DNA of 34,860 nucleotides from Auxenochlorella pyrenoidosa (GCA_001430745.1 KQ481946.1:1325072-1359931); one strand, 5' to 3'. Positions 22,201 through 33,300 are shown, counted from the first letter of the stretch. The notes: generated by a model from the letters alone, not told the origin. Program-made: numbers and translations.

Positions 22201-22463
22201 CAGCCTCTGCTCTCGGCCGGGGCAGCAGCAGCGGTGGCGCCCCCGCCAGCGATGCGACCTCTGCCGGTGGCAGCGAACAGGGCGAGGGCGCGGGGGCGGA
22301 GCCGCCGGTGTGGCGTGCCCGCCCGCCGCCCGGCTGGTTCCTGGCTGGCGGCAACGCCCGCCAGTTCTGGCTGGTCGGGGTGGCGCAGAAACTGCTGCCC
22401 CGGGGCTGGCCCAGCAACGGACTGCTGGCTAAGAAGTTTGGCCTGGACCGGCCGCTGGGTTGA
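19259..22463 (+). CDS. Short-chain dehydrogenase/reductase, Ayr1-like
   Basis: NAD(P)(H)-dependent oxidoreductase of the classical SDR fold, nearest in wording to the Ayr1 type (1-acyl-DHAP reductase and relatives). The substrate is not determinable. Predicted 358 residues from exons 19259-19282, 19547-19717, 20011-20083, 20393-20487, 20840-20939, 21264-21360, 21590-21682 and 22040-22463. The cofactor motif is GCSSGLG (11-17), then LDVTNQ, NNAG (87-90), catalytic Ser140 in IGSVVSM and Y153-x-x-x-K157 in YSASK. The 13-residue Ser-Tyr spacing is typical of the family. Introns 2, 3 and 4 use GC donors (19718, 20084, 20488). Exon 5 ends in a 72-base tandem duplication that includes its donor. Exon 8 is long and Ala/Gly-rich and ends in a likely membrane-associated segment. 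An alternative start at 19148 adds 37 residues. Confidence 0.9.
20758..20796 (+). repeat. 39-base dispersed repeat, copy 2
   Basis: It matches 3766-3804 at 36 of 39 positions. It lies in SDR intron 4, shortly before the acceptor at 20838-20839, and runs into AAGC/AAAC short repeats (about 20785-20824). Confidence 0.8.
20899..21014 (+). repeat. 72-base in-frame duplication of SDR exon 5 donor
   Basis: About 44 bases at 20899-20942 recur at 20971-21014 with two substitutions. The period is 72 bases. Both copies end with a possible GT donor in phase 1: GTGAGT at 20940 and GTGGGG at 21012. Confidence 0.9.
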
Positions 22464-22904
22464 AGTGCCTGCTGCTCAGCAATGCCTTGTACAATGCTCA
22501 GGTGTTCTTGATGAGCTGGGGTAAGCGCTGCTGTTGGTTTAAGCAGGGCGACGCTTGCGCCCAGAAGCTGCCAGACCTGCACGCCTGCCCCTCCAGAACT
22601 CTCTTGCACACATTACTGCCACTTTAACTGCCACTCCCAGCTGCTGCCAACTTTGGAAACTGCTGGATCCACCCTCGGAGGCTGTGGAGCTGCCCGCATA
22701 TCTTGTCACTGTTCGTTGTTGACCGCTGCCTGGCATTGCACAGGCGGGTTGTGGCACAATATGAATGCGCTGCTCAGTTGCCTGAGACTTTGGCCATGCC
22801 TCCCTTCTTGTCGCCTACATTGTATTAGTGTATTCAGCCCTGCTGTACAAATGCACACATGCAAAACCATTACATTCACCAGACACAGTGGTGTGCTTGG
22901 GCTG
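22464..22904. other. Convergent 3' region, SDR / ankyrin gene
   Basis: No gene is supported. The ankyrin gene's poly(A) candidate is at 22870-22874. No TGTAA is seen on the plus strand for the SDR. Confidence 0.45.
22870..22874 (-). terminator. Candidate TGTAA poly(A) signal of the ankyrin gene
   Basis: TGTAA on the minus strand 31 bases past the stop codon, a typical distance for green algae. Confidence 0.5.
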
Positions 22905-23870
22905 TCACTCGTCAGGCGGGGGATGGGTGCCTGCCATTGCCAGCGCTAGCACGCGCCCCAGGATGGGGGCAGGCAGCTGCACGCCTTGCACCCGCTGCGC
23001 CCTGGTCAGGCTGAGGGCGGCGGTGCGCAGCCGCAGCCGCTCTGTCGGCTCGAGGCGGCTAACCAGAGCTGCAGCCTCGCGGGTCGATCGCGACAGCACA
23101 GCAGGCAGAGCCGCGCCCATGCCGCGGCAGGGGTGCGGCACCAGCTGCCACTCATTGGGGGCCAGCGGCGCCCGAGCCGCGAGGACGGCATACAGCGGAT
23201 GCACCGAGGCTCCTGGCTGGTGGTTGCCCAGCAGGGCTAGCACCTGGCACGGCGGCGGCAGGGCTCCCTGCTCCAGCAGGCATCGCGCAGCAGCCAGCTG
23301 ATCGGTCCCCAGGGCGTAGGCCAGAGGGAGGCGAGCCGCGCCTGTGACGCTTGCCAAGCCGGGCTCTGCCGCCAGCAGAAGCCTGAGCGGCGCGACGCGG
23401 CCGTTGAAAGCGGCATCGTGGGCAGCTGTCCAGCCAGCATTGTCTGCAGCCGTGGGATCGGCCCCGCCCGCCAGTAGGGCTGCCACGCACGCCGAGTCGC
23501 CATTGGTGGCTGCTTCAGACAGTGGGGTTGCGCCGGTGATAGTGCGTGCTCTAGGGTCCGCACCCGCCTCCAGCAGTATTTGGACACAGACTGCCTGCCC
23601 CCTGGCAGCAGCGCCGTGCAGTGGCTGTCTGTAGCCGCCCGAATTCGCATCGAGGTTTGCGCCTGCTGCCAGGAGCGCTGCCGCACAGCTGGCATGCCCG
23701 TTTGCGCACGCTGCATGCAGCGGGCCTTCGGCTAACACACCCCACAGGGTCCGCGGCGCGTTTGGGTCTGTCCCTGATGCCAGGCAGGCGAGCACTTGCT
23801 CCAGGTCTCCGGCTTCTGCAGCGTCGTGGAGCTGCCACACGCCCTCCAGCTGTCCAGCGGGCCCTGTCAT
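22905..23870 (-). CDS. Ankyrin-repeat protein, intronless
   Basis: A single open frame of 321 residues from ATG at 23870. About five to six ankyrin repeats cover residues 12-205, seen as LHDAAEAGDLEQVLACL, PLHAACANGHASCAAALL, PLHGAAARGQAVCVQILL, PLSEAATNGDSACVAALL and AAHDAAFNGR. Each is followed by a G-A-D/N-like turn (GADPRA, GADPTAA). Ankyrin repeats mediate protein-protein contacts; no enzyme domain is present. The C-terminal 110 residues are helical, with LPTERLRLRTAAL-like and ILGRVLALA segments whose position recalls a SOCS-box-like tail, but I cannot confirm this. It is the only intronless gene in an otherwise intron-rich window, so it could be a retrocopy or a member of an expanded single-exon family. 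Confidence 0.85.
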   Translation of the reverse strand: MTGPAGQLEGVWQLHDAAEAGDLEQVLACLASGTDPNAPRTLWGVLAEGPLHAACANGHASCAAALLAAGANLDANSGGYRQPLHGAAARGQAVCVQILLEAGADPRARTITGATPLSEAATNGDSACVAALLAGGADPTAADNAGWTAAHDAAFNGRVAPLRLLLAAEPGLASVTGAARLPLAYALGTDQLAAARCLLEQGALPPPCQVLALLGNHQPGASVHPLYAVLAARAPLAPNEWQLVPHPCRGMGAALPAVLSRSTREAAALVSRLEPTERLRLRTAALSLTRAQRVQGVQLPAPILGRVLALAMAGTHPPPDE

Positions 23871-24483
23871 CCTGCACAGGCACAGTCATAGGTAAAGGCA
23901 TGGGCAGCCAAGGGAGGCAGGAAGTGGCCGGCTCCAGCCGCCCTGCTAGCCAACTTGCTGCCTCTCTGGCTCTGGGCAGTACGGCAGGCATCCAGTTCGC
24001 CTCAACAGAGTGGCAGCGGGTGTCCGGGCTGGTTTGGGTGCGCACCTGGGCAGCCAACAGCGCTCCGTGGCCAGAGGTAACGAAGAATTCAACTTTATCG
24101 CCTTTCAGTGAAGGAAGGGAAGCCTTGGAAAACGGGAGATGCCAAGCAGGCTGGCGGCAGCGCAGCAGGCGCGCCATGGGCTGACACAGGAGACGAGCAG
24201 GCACTGTTGCATCCAAGTCTGCGGCTTGCGCGGCAGTTGTTTAAAACAAAAAAAATTTCTGGCGGCAAGATGGTGTCGTTCATGCAGGCAGGGCGTGGCA
24301 TGCAGCGGCTTACAACTGGCTGCAGGATGATGTCTCAGGCGACTCCTGAATCAACTCGGCCGGGGCGGGCACGCCGCCTGCCAAGCCCCTCCTCGGCTGT
24401 CCGGCATGGGACCGATCAGTCAATCAATTACATTTAACAGTCCAAGGAGCCAGCAGGCTCATGAGACCAGGACCGCCCTCCGC
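23871..24483. other. Intergenic region, PEBP 3' end / ankyrin promoter
   Basis: The neighbours run in tandem on the minus strand. The region holds the PEBP poly(A) candidate at 24428-24432 and should contain the ankyrin promoter. An A-rich patch at about 24246-24256 is the only other notable element. Confidence 0.4.
24428..24432 (-). terminator. Candidate TGTAA poly(A) signal of the PEBP gene
   Basis: TGTAA on the minus strand 52 bases past the PEBP stop codon. Confidence 0.5.
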
Positions 24484-26609
24484 TCAGCCCTTGCGAGAGT
24501 TGAACCTGCGGGATGGCGCACCGTGGGTAGAGGGGATGATTGCGCGCTGCTCCATGACTTGGGGGCGGCTTGCATGCGCGCAGCCCAGCCCCTTTGCCCT
24601 GGACCCACTGCCCTGGCTGCAAGCCTGCTCCCAGCTGCTGGCTGCTGCCCACCAGGTCACGGCCACGGGATCGCCCAGGCCGTGCTGGGCCGCAAACTCC
24701 CGAGTGTTGAAGTGCGCCCTGAGGGTGGGGGTGGGTGGGGGCGTGAGGGGTGGGGGGGCTGGCGCCTTGAGGTTAGAAGGCTGCAGGCATTCCTGCAGGG
24801 AAGGCTGCCGGGTTGTGGCGACAGGGGCCGCGCCTCGCAGCACGCCCAAGCTGACCCAACACCCTATCGCATCCCCTCCCCTGCGCCGCCTGCCCAGGCC
24901 TGCAGCAGTGGCTGATTACGCCAGGCAGGGCTCCCACCCCCGCTGCACCTGATGGGGCTGCCTCCAAATGGATCCTCGATCTGCATGCTAGGCCGAGCAG
25001 GTGCAGCATTGGCCGGAGAGAGCGCTGGAGCTTGGGCAGCACAGACAGGCAGGCAGACAGACAGGAGCGTCCTGCTTCCGCACTCCAAACCCTGGCCCAC
25101 CTCGATCTGGTCCCATGGGACGCACACATTGTGCAAACAGAAAGAGAGACATGCAATTCACTTTCCAATCGAACTATTGAAGGCCCCGCCCCGGCCCACC
25201 TCGCCCAGCCCCGTCCCACCTGCACCTGTGCACAAGAGGCCTGGAATGCGCGGCGCTTTGCAATCGCAACTACCAAAGGCCTCTCCCCATCCCACCTCAC
25301 CCCGCCCCGCCCCACCTGCACCGGCCCCTGGCTCGGCTGACGGTATAGCAGGAAGACGTAGCGGTGCGTGCCGATGGGCGGCGACGGCTCGCGCCACTTG
25401 GCCACCTGCCGGCGAGCGCAGGGCGGGGCGGGGGTGGGCAGGCAGGGCGGCGCCATGCGGTGCACAAAACGGCAGGGACAACGACTCTCCTCCCCCCTGC
25501 GACCGACATCTTATCCCGTGCCCGCCCGCGCTCAACTCACCTCGTGCCCCTGGCTCGCCGACCCGCCCGCCGGGATGTTTGTGACAATCCAGTGCATCCA
25601 TTCCTGAGTGCGGGTTCAACCATGCAAACGATCACGTGGGGAAGAGAGAGATCATCTTCACGGGCTTTTGGCAGCCTCTGGGGGATGGGAGGGCGGCTTG
25701 GGGAGGGCGGCAACGTGGGCAGAACGCTCAAACACACATCGCTGTCGGCAGCGGTTGCGCTGCCCTCCTGGCGCACCTTCTTGATGGGGTTGGCAGGGTC
25801 TGCGGGATGGAGGAGGGCGAGAGCCAGAGCAGCAGCAGGGCGCGTCAGCAGGCGCGGCGGCAACCCACGGCGCCCTTGACGCCCCGCAGGCTTCGCCACA
25901 CGCCAGGACTGCTGGGAGAGAGAGATGCGCCCTTTCAGAGCCGCAATATGCTGCTTGCATGCAAAACTGCCACTGCCCAGCAGGCAGCCCACCTGGCGGG
26001 TCGGGGTCTGTGGACACGAGGGTGTAGAGGCCGCCCTCGGCGCCGCCACCGATGGAAGCCTCTGGCGTGGCCAGCGCATCCTCGGGCCGGATGAGCTCCC
26101 CGTTCTACCACAGAGGGGCAGCATACTGATGCGGTTGTCAACTCAGGCGCAGGCGCGGTGGCGAAAGGAACGCTCGTGTGCGGGCTGGCAGCAGCGAGCA
26201 GTGCCAGTGGGGCGTATCGCTGCGCTGACGACCAGGCGCTGCCTGGATGCCTCCATGCCTCCATGCAATGTGGGTGTTCTCACTTGGAAGGCCTTGCCAT
26301 CAAAGGAGACAGCCAGCTCCACCTGCAGCGACAGGTGGGCAGCAGCCGGGCCAGCTGGGGCTTGGGCAGCAAGCCCGCGGGCTACAAAAGCGGCGCCGTA
26401 CCTGCCGCGGACAGCGCGCTGCGCCCAACTGCTGCCGCTGCGACGGCTGCCGCAGCCCCTTTTGGGCAGCAGGCGGCCCAGACCTGGCTTGGCAGGCGGG
26501 TGCACCCCGCTTGTTGACAACAGCCTGCTGAGCGCCACAGATGGCGCACCTGCGACGTCGCCGACACCCTGTCAATGAGGTCGGGTATGATCCTGCTCTC
26601 CCTCAGCAT
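24484..26609 (-). CDS. PEBP (phosphatidylethanolamine-binding / FT superfamily)
   Basis: Predicted 217 residues from exons 26609-26550, 26322-26284, 26104-25993, 25799-25777, 25603-25541, 25405-25316, 24980-24949 and 24718-24484, all phase-consistent with GT-AG introns. PEBP signatures appear in order: IIPDLIDRV, ELAVSFDGKA, YTLVSTDPDPPD (the DPDxP motif, about 66-70), EWMHWIVTNIP, PPIGTHRYVFLLYRQ (109-123) and AHFNTREFAAQHGLGDPVAVTWW. The anion-binding pocket residues of these motifs are therefore kept. Members range from plant FT/TFL1/MFT regulators to RKIP-type signalling proteins; algal copies cannot be assigned to a subgroup by eye. Exon 4 is a 23-base micro-exon and exon 7 is 32 bases. 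An in-frame stop precedes the ATG at 26609, but an upstream exon with a leader peptide is possible. The last 50 residues go beyond the usual family end. Confidence 0.88.
25164..25330 (+). repeat. 96-base duplication of PEBP exon 6 donor
   Basis: A segment of about 65 bases at about 25260-25323 recurs at about 25165-25228. On the coding (minus) strand it contains the exon 6 donor GTGCAG/GTGGG. The real donor is at 25315 and the copy at 25219, 96 bases (32 codons) apart, with the frame open between them. Confidence 0.75.
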
Positions 26610-27363
26610 AGCCCTGCACCACGCGAATCAACAGTGACGCAAGCAGCAGAAGTTGGCTGGTGTCGGGCGGCGGCTGCGCTGCTCTGGCGGCGGCGGCGGC
26701 TAGGTGGGCTCTCAACGGCAGCCCTCGTTCCGGGGGAACGCACATAAGGAGCTTCTCACGGCGATCTCGCAAGTAAGCTGCTTCGGCGCTCTCGCAACGC
26801 AGGAGCGGTGTTTGGGTTGGTGCCGCAAGTGCCTGCTCACTGAGAAGCCTGACAAGTTTGCTCCAAATGTGTTCCGAATGCGATCGAACGAACAAATAGC
26901 AAGCGCCGCAAGCAATCACTGTGCATCAGGTGGCGGCGACGTCAGCGGGTGGGCCCAGCGCGACGAAGCAGCACGCGCACTGTTGTTCCATGCTCAGCTG
27001 CTGGTGCAGAGATGCAGCCTGCATTACAAGGTGTGCACCGTGCATGATCATGCACGAGCTCTCTTCCCATCCACACCTTCCAACATGCTTGCACCCTCCA
27101 CCTGGCGTGCTTGCTCTTCCCCGCCAGCTGGACACACCACCGCCGTCGCTTCCAGTCGGCTTTCTCTCGTATCAATTACAACTTCCTCACGCAACACCAT
27201 GCTGATGGTCAGCTCGGAATCACCAGCAGCCCCTTGGCCTCACTTCTGCAGGGCACAATAGCAAACCGGCGTACGATCCCGTCCCAGTGAGCAGCGCCTG
27301 TGAGAATGATACATGCTGGTGGCTGAAGGTTCGACCGGTACACAACACTGGTGCCTGGCGCAA
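26610..27363. other. Intergenic region, prominin-like 3' end / PEBP promoter
   Basis: Both neighbours are on the minus strand. A poly(A) candidate is at 27176-27180. Short frames near 26915-26712 on the minus strand could encode a leader exon for PEBP, but no splice model is compelling. Confidence 0.4.
27176..27180 (-). terminator. Candidate TGTAA poly(A) signal of the prominin-like gene
   Basis: TGTAA on the minus strand about 185 bases past the stop codon at 27364. Confidence 0.4.
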
Positions 27364-30300
27364 TCAATGGCGCACCTTGAACAGCGCCTTAAGCCTGCCG
27401 CGAGAGCCTGCCGCCTTTTGCCCTGTCCCACGGCCCGTCGTGCCGCCTGGCTTGCTGCTGCCTGTGGCGCTCATCGCAGGGGCCAGCAGCTCTGCTCTGC
27501 CTGCCTCTTCAGCTGCTGCCTCTGCCGCTGCTGCTGGGCTCCCACCTGCGGGTGCTGCTCTGCTGGCCCGGGGGCTGCGAGGCTCGCCAGGTGGCAAGTC
27601 AAGCGAGGCCCTGGCTGGTTCCCCAAGCGTTGCTGAGGCCCCGCTACTCCTGGCCGAGGCGCCGCTGCCCCTGCCAGCGGCTGCCGAGGCCACGCTGGGC
27701 CTGCTGCCAAACAGCTCTGCCCGCTCTGCCGAGAGCGTTGCTGCTGCCGCCGCCGAGCCACGAGGGGTGCCGCGAGCCGAACGCAGCGCGGGCGAGCCCC
27801 CCGCCGGGCTGCCGCCAGCAGAGCCGTGGAACTGGTCCCGCAGGCTGCCGCCGCTGCGCTTGACAGCCTCGCTGGCGGCGGCGGATGCAGTCGCCCCCGA
27901 GTTGTGCCTGCTGTGCCAGCTGGCGATGAACTGGCCGCTGCAGGCGTGGACAGCGGGCAGAACAGGCGAGTTGTTCAGAAATGGGAGCCGCAGCTTGTAC
28001 CAGAAGGACAGAGGGCTGGCCACAGCGCAGTGCAGCAGCCAGACAACAGCTTCCCATCAGGCTAGCTGATGAAACAATGCAGCAAGCTGCCAGGAGCTCA
28101 CTCTGCCCCAGGGCTGCGTGGCGACACGCCCGCCCTGGCATCCACAGCCACGTTGAGCACCGGCTTGTTCTTGGCCGTCGCCTCGCCGCCAGACAGGCGC
28201 GCAGCAGCAGCAGCACCTTCGCGGCCCTTGCTTGGCGAGGAGGCGGCAAAGGGCGCCTCGTCGGCAAAATGCTTCTTGCCATAGCACGCGCAGCACCTGC
28301 AGCGCCAGGAGGGTGGGCGCCATGGCATACATGTAATCACGGCAGGCCAGGTCAGCGTATGGCAGGCAGGGGGAAAGATGGCGCGTTGCCACACGGTAGC
28401 TCCGGCACAAGCCAGGAACCCCCAGTGGTCTCCGCTTTGTACCAGAATGCAGCCCAATATGCAAGTCAATGCGAACAGCCCCGCCAGAGCTCACCCCTTG
28501 ACCCTGCCTAGCTTGTCCACTGAAGCAACAAAGCTGAAGGCCAGCAGGCACAGCGCGGTGGCGCAGCTGCCCGCCAGGATCAGCGCCAGCCACTGCCAGC
28601 CCGCCAGGTCGAGCGTGCGGCAGCAGGCAAAGGACTTGACGGTCAAGTACACTGCAGAAAGGATGACAGGCAGGGCGTCAACCGGCATAGAACACCACCA
28701 GCATATGGGCGGCACAGCAGGACGCCTGGCATGCCTCTCTTGCTGGGCTTGTCTTGAATGGGCCAGTCTCACACGCCTGCGCGCCTCAACCGTTGGGGCA
28801 AGCATCTCAGATGTTTCTTTCATCTCACAAAGTTTCCAGTGACTGCATGCCCCCCGCCATGCACATCACCCCACCCCGCCCACCCGGGTGCACAGCGCCG
28901 TAGCTGGCCTTGACCAGCAGCGCGTTCACCCCATCCTCGATTGTGTACGACAGGTTGAGGGCTCGGTCCACCGGCCCCGCCAGCAGCGGCCCCAGGGTGA
29001 AGGGCGCCACCACCTCCTGCAGGGGTGTGTGGTATGTGTGTGTGTGTGTGTGGGTGGGTGGGGGTGGGGTTTGGGGTGTGTGGGGTGTGTGTGTGGGGGC
29101 ATGTGGTCGCTGAGTCAGGCAGCGGCCCCAGGGTGAAGGGGGCTACCACCTCCTGCACAGGGGCGCCATGTGGTAGCGGGATCAGGCAGACTCGCATGGA
29201 CAGACTTGCGCAGCCGCACATGCCCGGCAGGCGCGTGCGCCCCCGCCCCGAGCCAGCCCAGCCCGCCGCTGTCCGGCTGTCGCCACACAGCCCAAGCCAA
29301 TCCAAACATCCACCCTACGGCCGGCTGCCCACCTGCAGCAGGTCCTCCCTCGTCGAGTTGATCTGGCTCAGCACCTCGGCGGCATCAAAGTCAAAGGCAG
29401 CCAGCAGGACCGCCCCGCTGCCGCCGCCCTCGCCCAGCAGGTAGTACTGGGCAATGGCCAGGGCCTTGGCGGCGTCTGCCGGGCTGCTGACCAGGCTGGG
29501 GAGGCGGTCGAGTGACCTGGGTCTCCAGGTTGGCGCACCTGCAGCCGGGGGCGGCAGGGAGGCAGGGAATTGCGGCACTTTCAGCTTGCCTGGTGCCAGC
29601 AGGAAACAAGGAAACGCAGGTGTGGGCGGCCAGGTGTAACCTGGGCAGACTTACGCAGGGCTGCCGGGGCTAGGCCCTGGTCCCAGCATTGTTGAGCAGG
29701 AGAGTGCGAGCCGGCTGCGTGCAGCCTCACCCGTCGCTGCCCGCCTTGAGCGCGAGCGACAGGCCCAGCACCCCCGCAAAGAGCACCAGGCACAGCAGCA
29801 GGGTGAGCACGGTGAGCAGCTTGATGCCCAAAGGCCTGCAGCGTGGCTTGCAGAGTCCAGTTGAGCTCTGCAGCCTGGGTAGAGCATCTGCTGCCACGAT
29901 GCACGCGCGCCCAACGCAGGTGCTTGAATCCCATGATCCGCAAGCGCCTCTTCACCAGTGCGCGAGCTGCTCACACCTCCTCCTCACCAGTTGAACATCT
30001 TGGAGGGCGCCAGGACCAGGGCGAAGAGGCAGGTGCCGCAGTATAGCCCGTACAGCACGCCCTGGCGGCTGCGCCACGGGCAGAGGTGTGCAAGCCATGG
30101 CAGAAGGTCGAAGGGCATCGAGGGGAGCTTAAGGTGACCCATCACCTTCCTTTCGAAGCAGGGGCGCCAAGCATGCAGCATGCACGCACTGCGCCGGGTA
30201 CCGCGCGCGTCACAAGCAGGCAATGCAAGGCAAAGCCAGCACTCACATGGTATCAACCTGGTGCAGCGTGGGCAGCGCATCGGCCTTGAGGCTGCGCAGC

Positions 30301-33300
30301 CTGCCCACCGACTGCGCCTCTGCATCGTCCAGGCTGCCGCGCACAGCGTCCGTCTCGCGCCGGATGGTGGACTGGCCATCGCTCAGCGCCTGTCAAGGGG
30401 TTCGCAAGGCGGCAGGTTTGATTGAGGCGACTGTTGGGTGGGGAGGACGCGAATCAAGCAGCTCTGCGTCTGGGAGCATCCATAGCTGCCACAGGGGAAC
30501 GCCAGTGCCTGCCTTGTGCAGCATGCACGAACAACCTGGCTGATGCGAAATGCCGTCCTGCCACCTGCTGCATGGAGCCGACGATGTCTTCGATGGCGGC
30601 CTGGGCGTCCAGCGCCAGCTGACGCGGCGGCTGGGGCAGCGAGGCGTAGGTGGCCCCCAGGCCCGCCAGGCTGGCGAGGTAGGGCGTCACATCCGGCGTC
30701 ACGCTGCCCAGCTGGCCCTGCATGTCAGACACCTTGCTCTGCTGCGAGGCAACGATGGCACGCACTGCCGGCAGCTGGGCCTGCAGCGCCGAGGCCTGGA
30801 GGTGGGGGATGAAGGTGGCGTGTGGCAGGGGTGTTAGGGGCAACAGAGGCAACTCTGGCTGACTGGTCCCGGACGTCAGAGGCTGCTCAGCAACTTTGGA
30901 GACAGCCTTGCAGGGTAACATGGGGAATGCTGTGCTTTGTGCTTGCCGGGGTGAATGCAGACAGGTTGGCGGGGAGCTGGGCAGCAGCAGTGCCCACGGC
31001 GCTGCCCGCGGCCTGCACGCCAGATACGAGCGCCGCCCACCCGCCCGCCGACATGCCACCACCGGAGCCGAAAGTGGCGACATAGCTGTCCATCGCGCTC
31101 TGTGCGGCCGCCAGCTGCGGCTGCGCGGCCGTCAGGTTGCCTTGTGAATCCTGCAATGCCGCGATGGCTGCAGGCAGGCCAAGGCCCTGGATGGTCGTGC
31201 GGATGCTGACCGCCAGCTGCATCATGGTCAGGGCAGCGTGCACCTGTGCCAGGGGCAGGGCCAAGTCCAGGGCATCCGCCAGGCTGGCCAGCGACGGTGT
31301 GCCGCCCACGAGGCGCGACAGCGCAGCCTGCACAACACAGGGCAGGACAGCCAAGGGCGCGCCGGCAGTGAGACAGGCAGGCCGTCTGACCCAACAGAAG
31401 CAATAATTCGAGGACCAAGCGGTCTCACAGTGCAAGGCCACAGCACGGCAGTACCGACAGTTCATCAGCGTGCCAGTCTGTGCAGGCTTCCTGAATCGCG
31501 CCGGCGCAGCCAAGGCACTGCCACAGGGTCCCACCGCTGCCGCACCTCTGCATCCGCCAGCAGGGCAGCTGGCCGGTCAATCTCAGCCGGCAGCACCAGC
31601 ACGGATGTGTTGACGTGCTGCGCCCGGCCCAGCAGCGCGGCGATGCAGGGCGCAGCTGCCAAGTAGTTGCCCTGTAGAGCGCGCAGCGTGGCGGCAATGG
31701 CGCCCGCGCTCTGTGCCACCCCGCGTACGCTTGTCAGCGCTGCCACCGCATCTGGGATGTAGCTGTCGGTCGTGCCGGCAGCTTGCAGGGTCTGTAGTGC
31801 GCCGGCCAGGTCGCTGACGGCAGCCAGCTTGTCTGAGAGCGGCTGCGGGGTGGCCAGCAGGGCTGACAGGGCGGCGCGGGCTGCTGACAGCGCTGCCGGG
31901 TCCTCTGCTGAGGGGTCCAGTGCCTGGGCGGCAGCAGCAAATGCCTGCAGAAGTGGACAGAACAGGTTTGCCGCTTTCAGACAATGGATGAAAATGCGCA
32001 TACAGCATGGCAGCGGGAGGGTGCAGGTGGTGGGCGCTCTGACATGCACCACATGGCGAAGAACACGTGTTGCTTGCAACAGCAGCCAACTCAAAGTCTG
32101 AAGATTCTGAGTGCACCAACACAGTCAGCATTGAACACATGCCTGCGCCTGGGGCAACAGCCCATTCGGTGAGTCGATCAGCAGCGCCCCGCCGCCCGAA
32201 ATAGTCTGCAGCGCAGCCGTGTAAGCGCCTGGGGAGGACGCGGGCGCAAGGGCGGCTGCCAGGCCGCCCAGGGCAGAGCCCAGCGTGCCCAGCGTGGGGG
32301 TCAGCACGCTGTCCATGCTGGCCCTTGCCGCCTGGATGTCGTCCGACAGCTGAGCAGGGTCGGGCAGGCTGTCGAGCCATGGCGCGATGCACTGCAGGTT
32401 CAAGCCCAGCTCTGCGCGTCATATGGTGGCGGGAGGGTGCAGAGGTAGGGACAATCATCAGGAAGCCAAAACAGAAAGGGAGCCAACAGGTGTGAGCAGG
32501 CAATTGTTGACATCAGGGCCGTGCCGCTTTTCAGCTACCAGCAGCGCAACCCCCTGCAAGCTTCTGCTCGCGGATGTTGCGCCCACCTGTGGCATTGACA
32601 TCTGTGCTGAGCACGCCCTGCAGCGTGCCCAGCAGGACGCCCACTCCGTCGGCTGCCGCCACCGCCGCCTGCCCCATGTTGATGATGTCGGCCAAAAAGT
32701 CCTGCAGGGTGTGAGGGTTGAAGGCTGGGGATGCTTGAGAGCTGCCGCCGACAGCAGAGCCGAAAGTACGGCAAACACGAGCTCACAAGCTCACGGTTCG
32801 CTACCCCCAGCGGACTGCCAAACATGCATGCAGCCTGGCCGTTGCATCATAGCTAGCCTCTTGCCCGCTTGCTTGTGGCCTGCAGCAAACCCTGCCAGCC
32901 CCCCCCCAAACACACACACACACACACACACACCACCCCCATCCACACCTGGACGTCTACGACCAGCTTCACCCCGGCATCTACCAGCTGCCTGTCCATG
33001 CGCGCCATGCCCAGCGCGCAGCCGCCTGCCACGCCCGCCAGCAGCAGCGCTGCCAGCACCTTGAGGCACGCCAGCCAGCGCGCGGTGATGCAGCGGGGCT
33101 GCGCGCCGCGCTTGCTGCGCCCGCCGCACGAGCAGCAGCAGCAGGGGCCGCAGCAGCAGCGCAGGCAGCGCCTGGCAGGGCAGAGGGTTGGAGGCATGTC
33201 ACGGCGGTGAGGTGGTGGCGAGGCATGCGCTAGCACTGCGAGTAGCAGCCTTGTCATGCTGTGCGCAGCTGCGCTGCACAGGCACAGGCTCATCGGCTGC

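Noticed and set aside
27287..28069. A 260-codon open frame on the plus strand
   Set aside because: It mirrors the Ser/Ala/Gly-rich tail exon of the prominin-like gene and shows no domain. The minus-strand frame joins upstream exons in phase.
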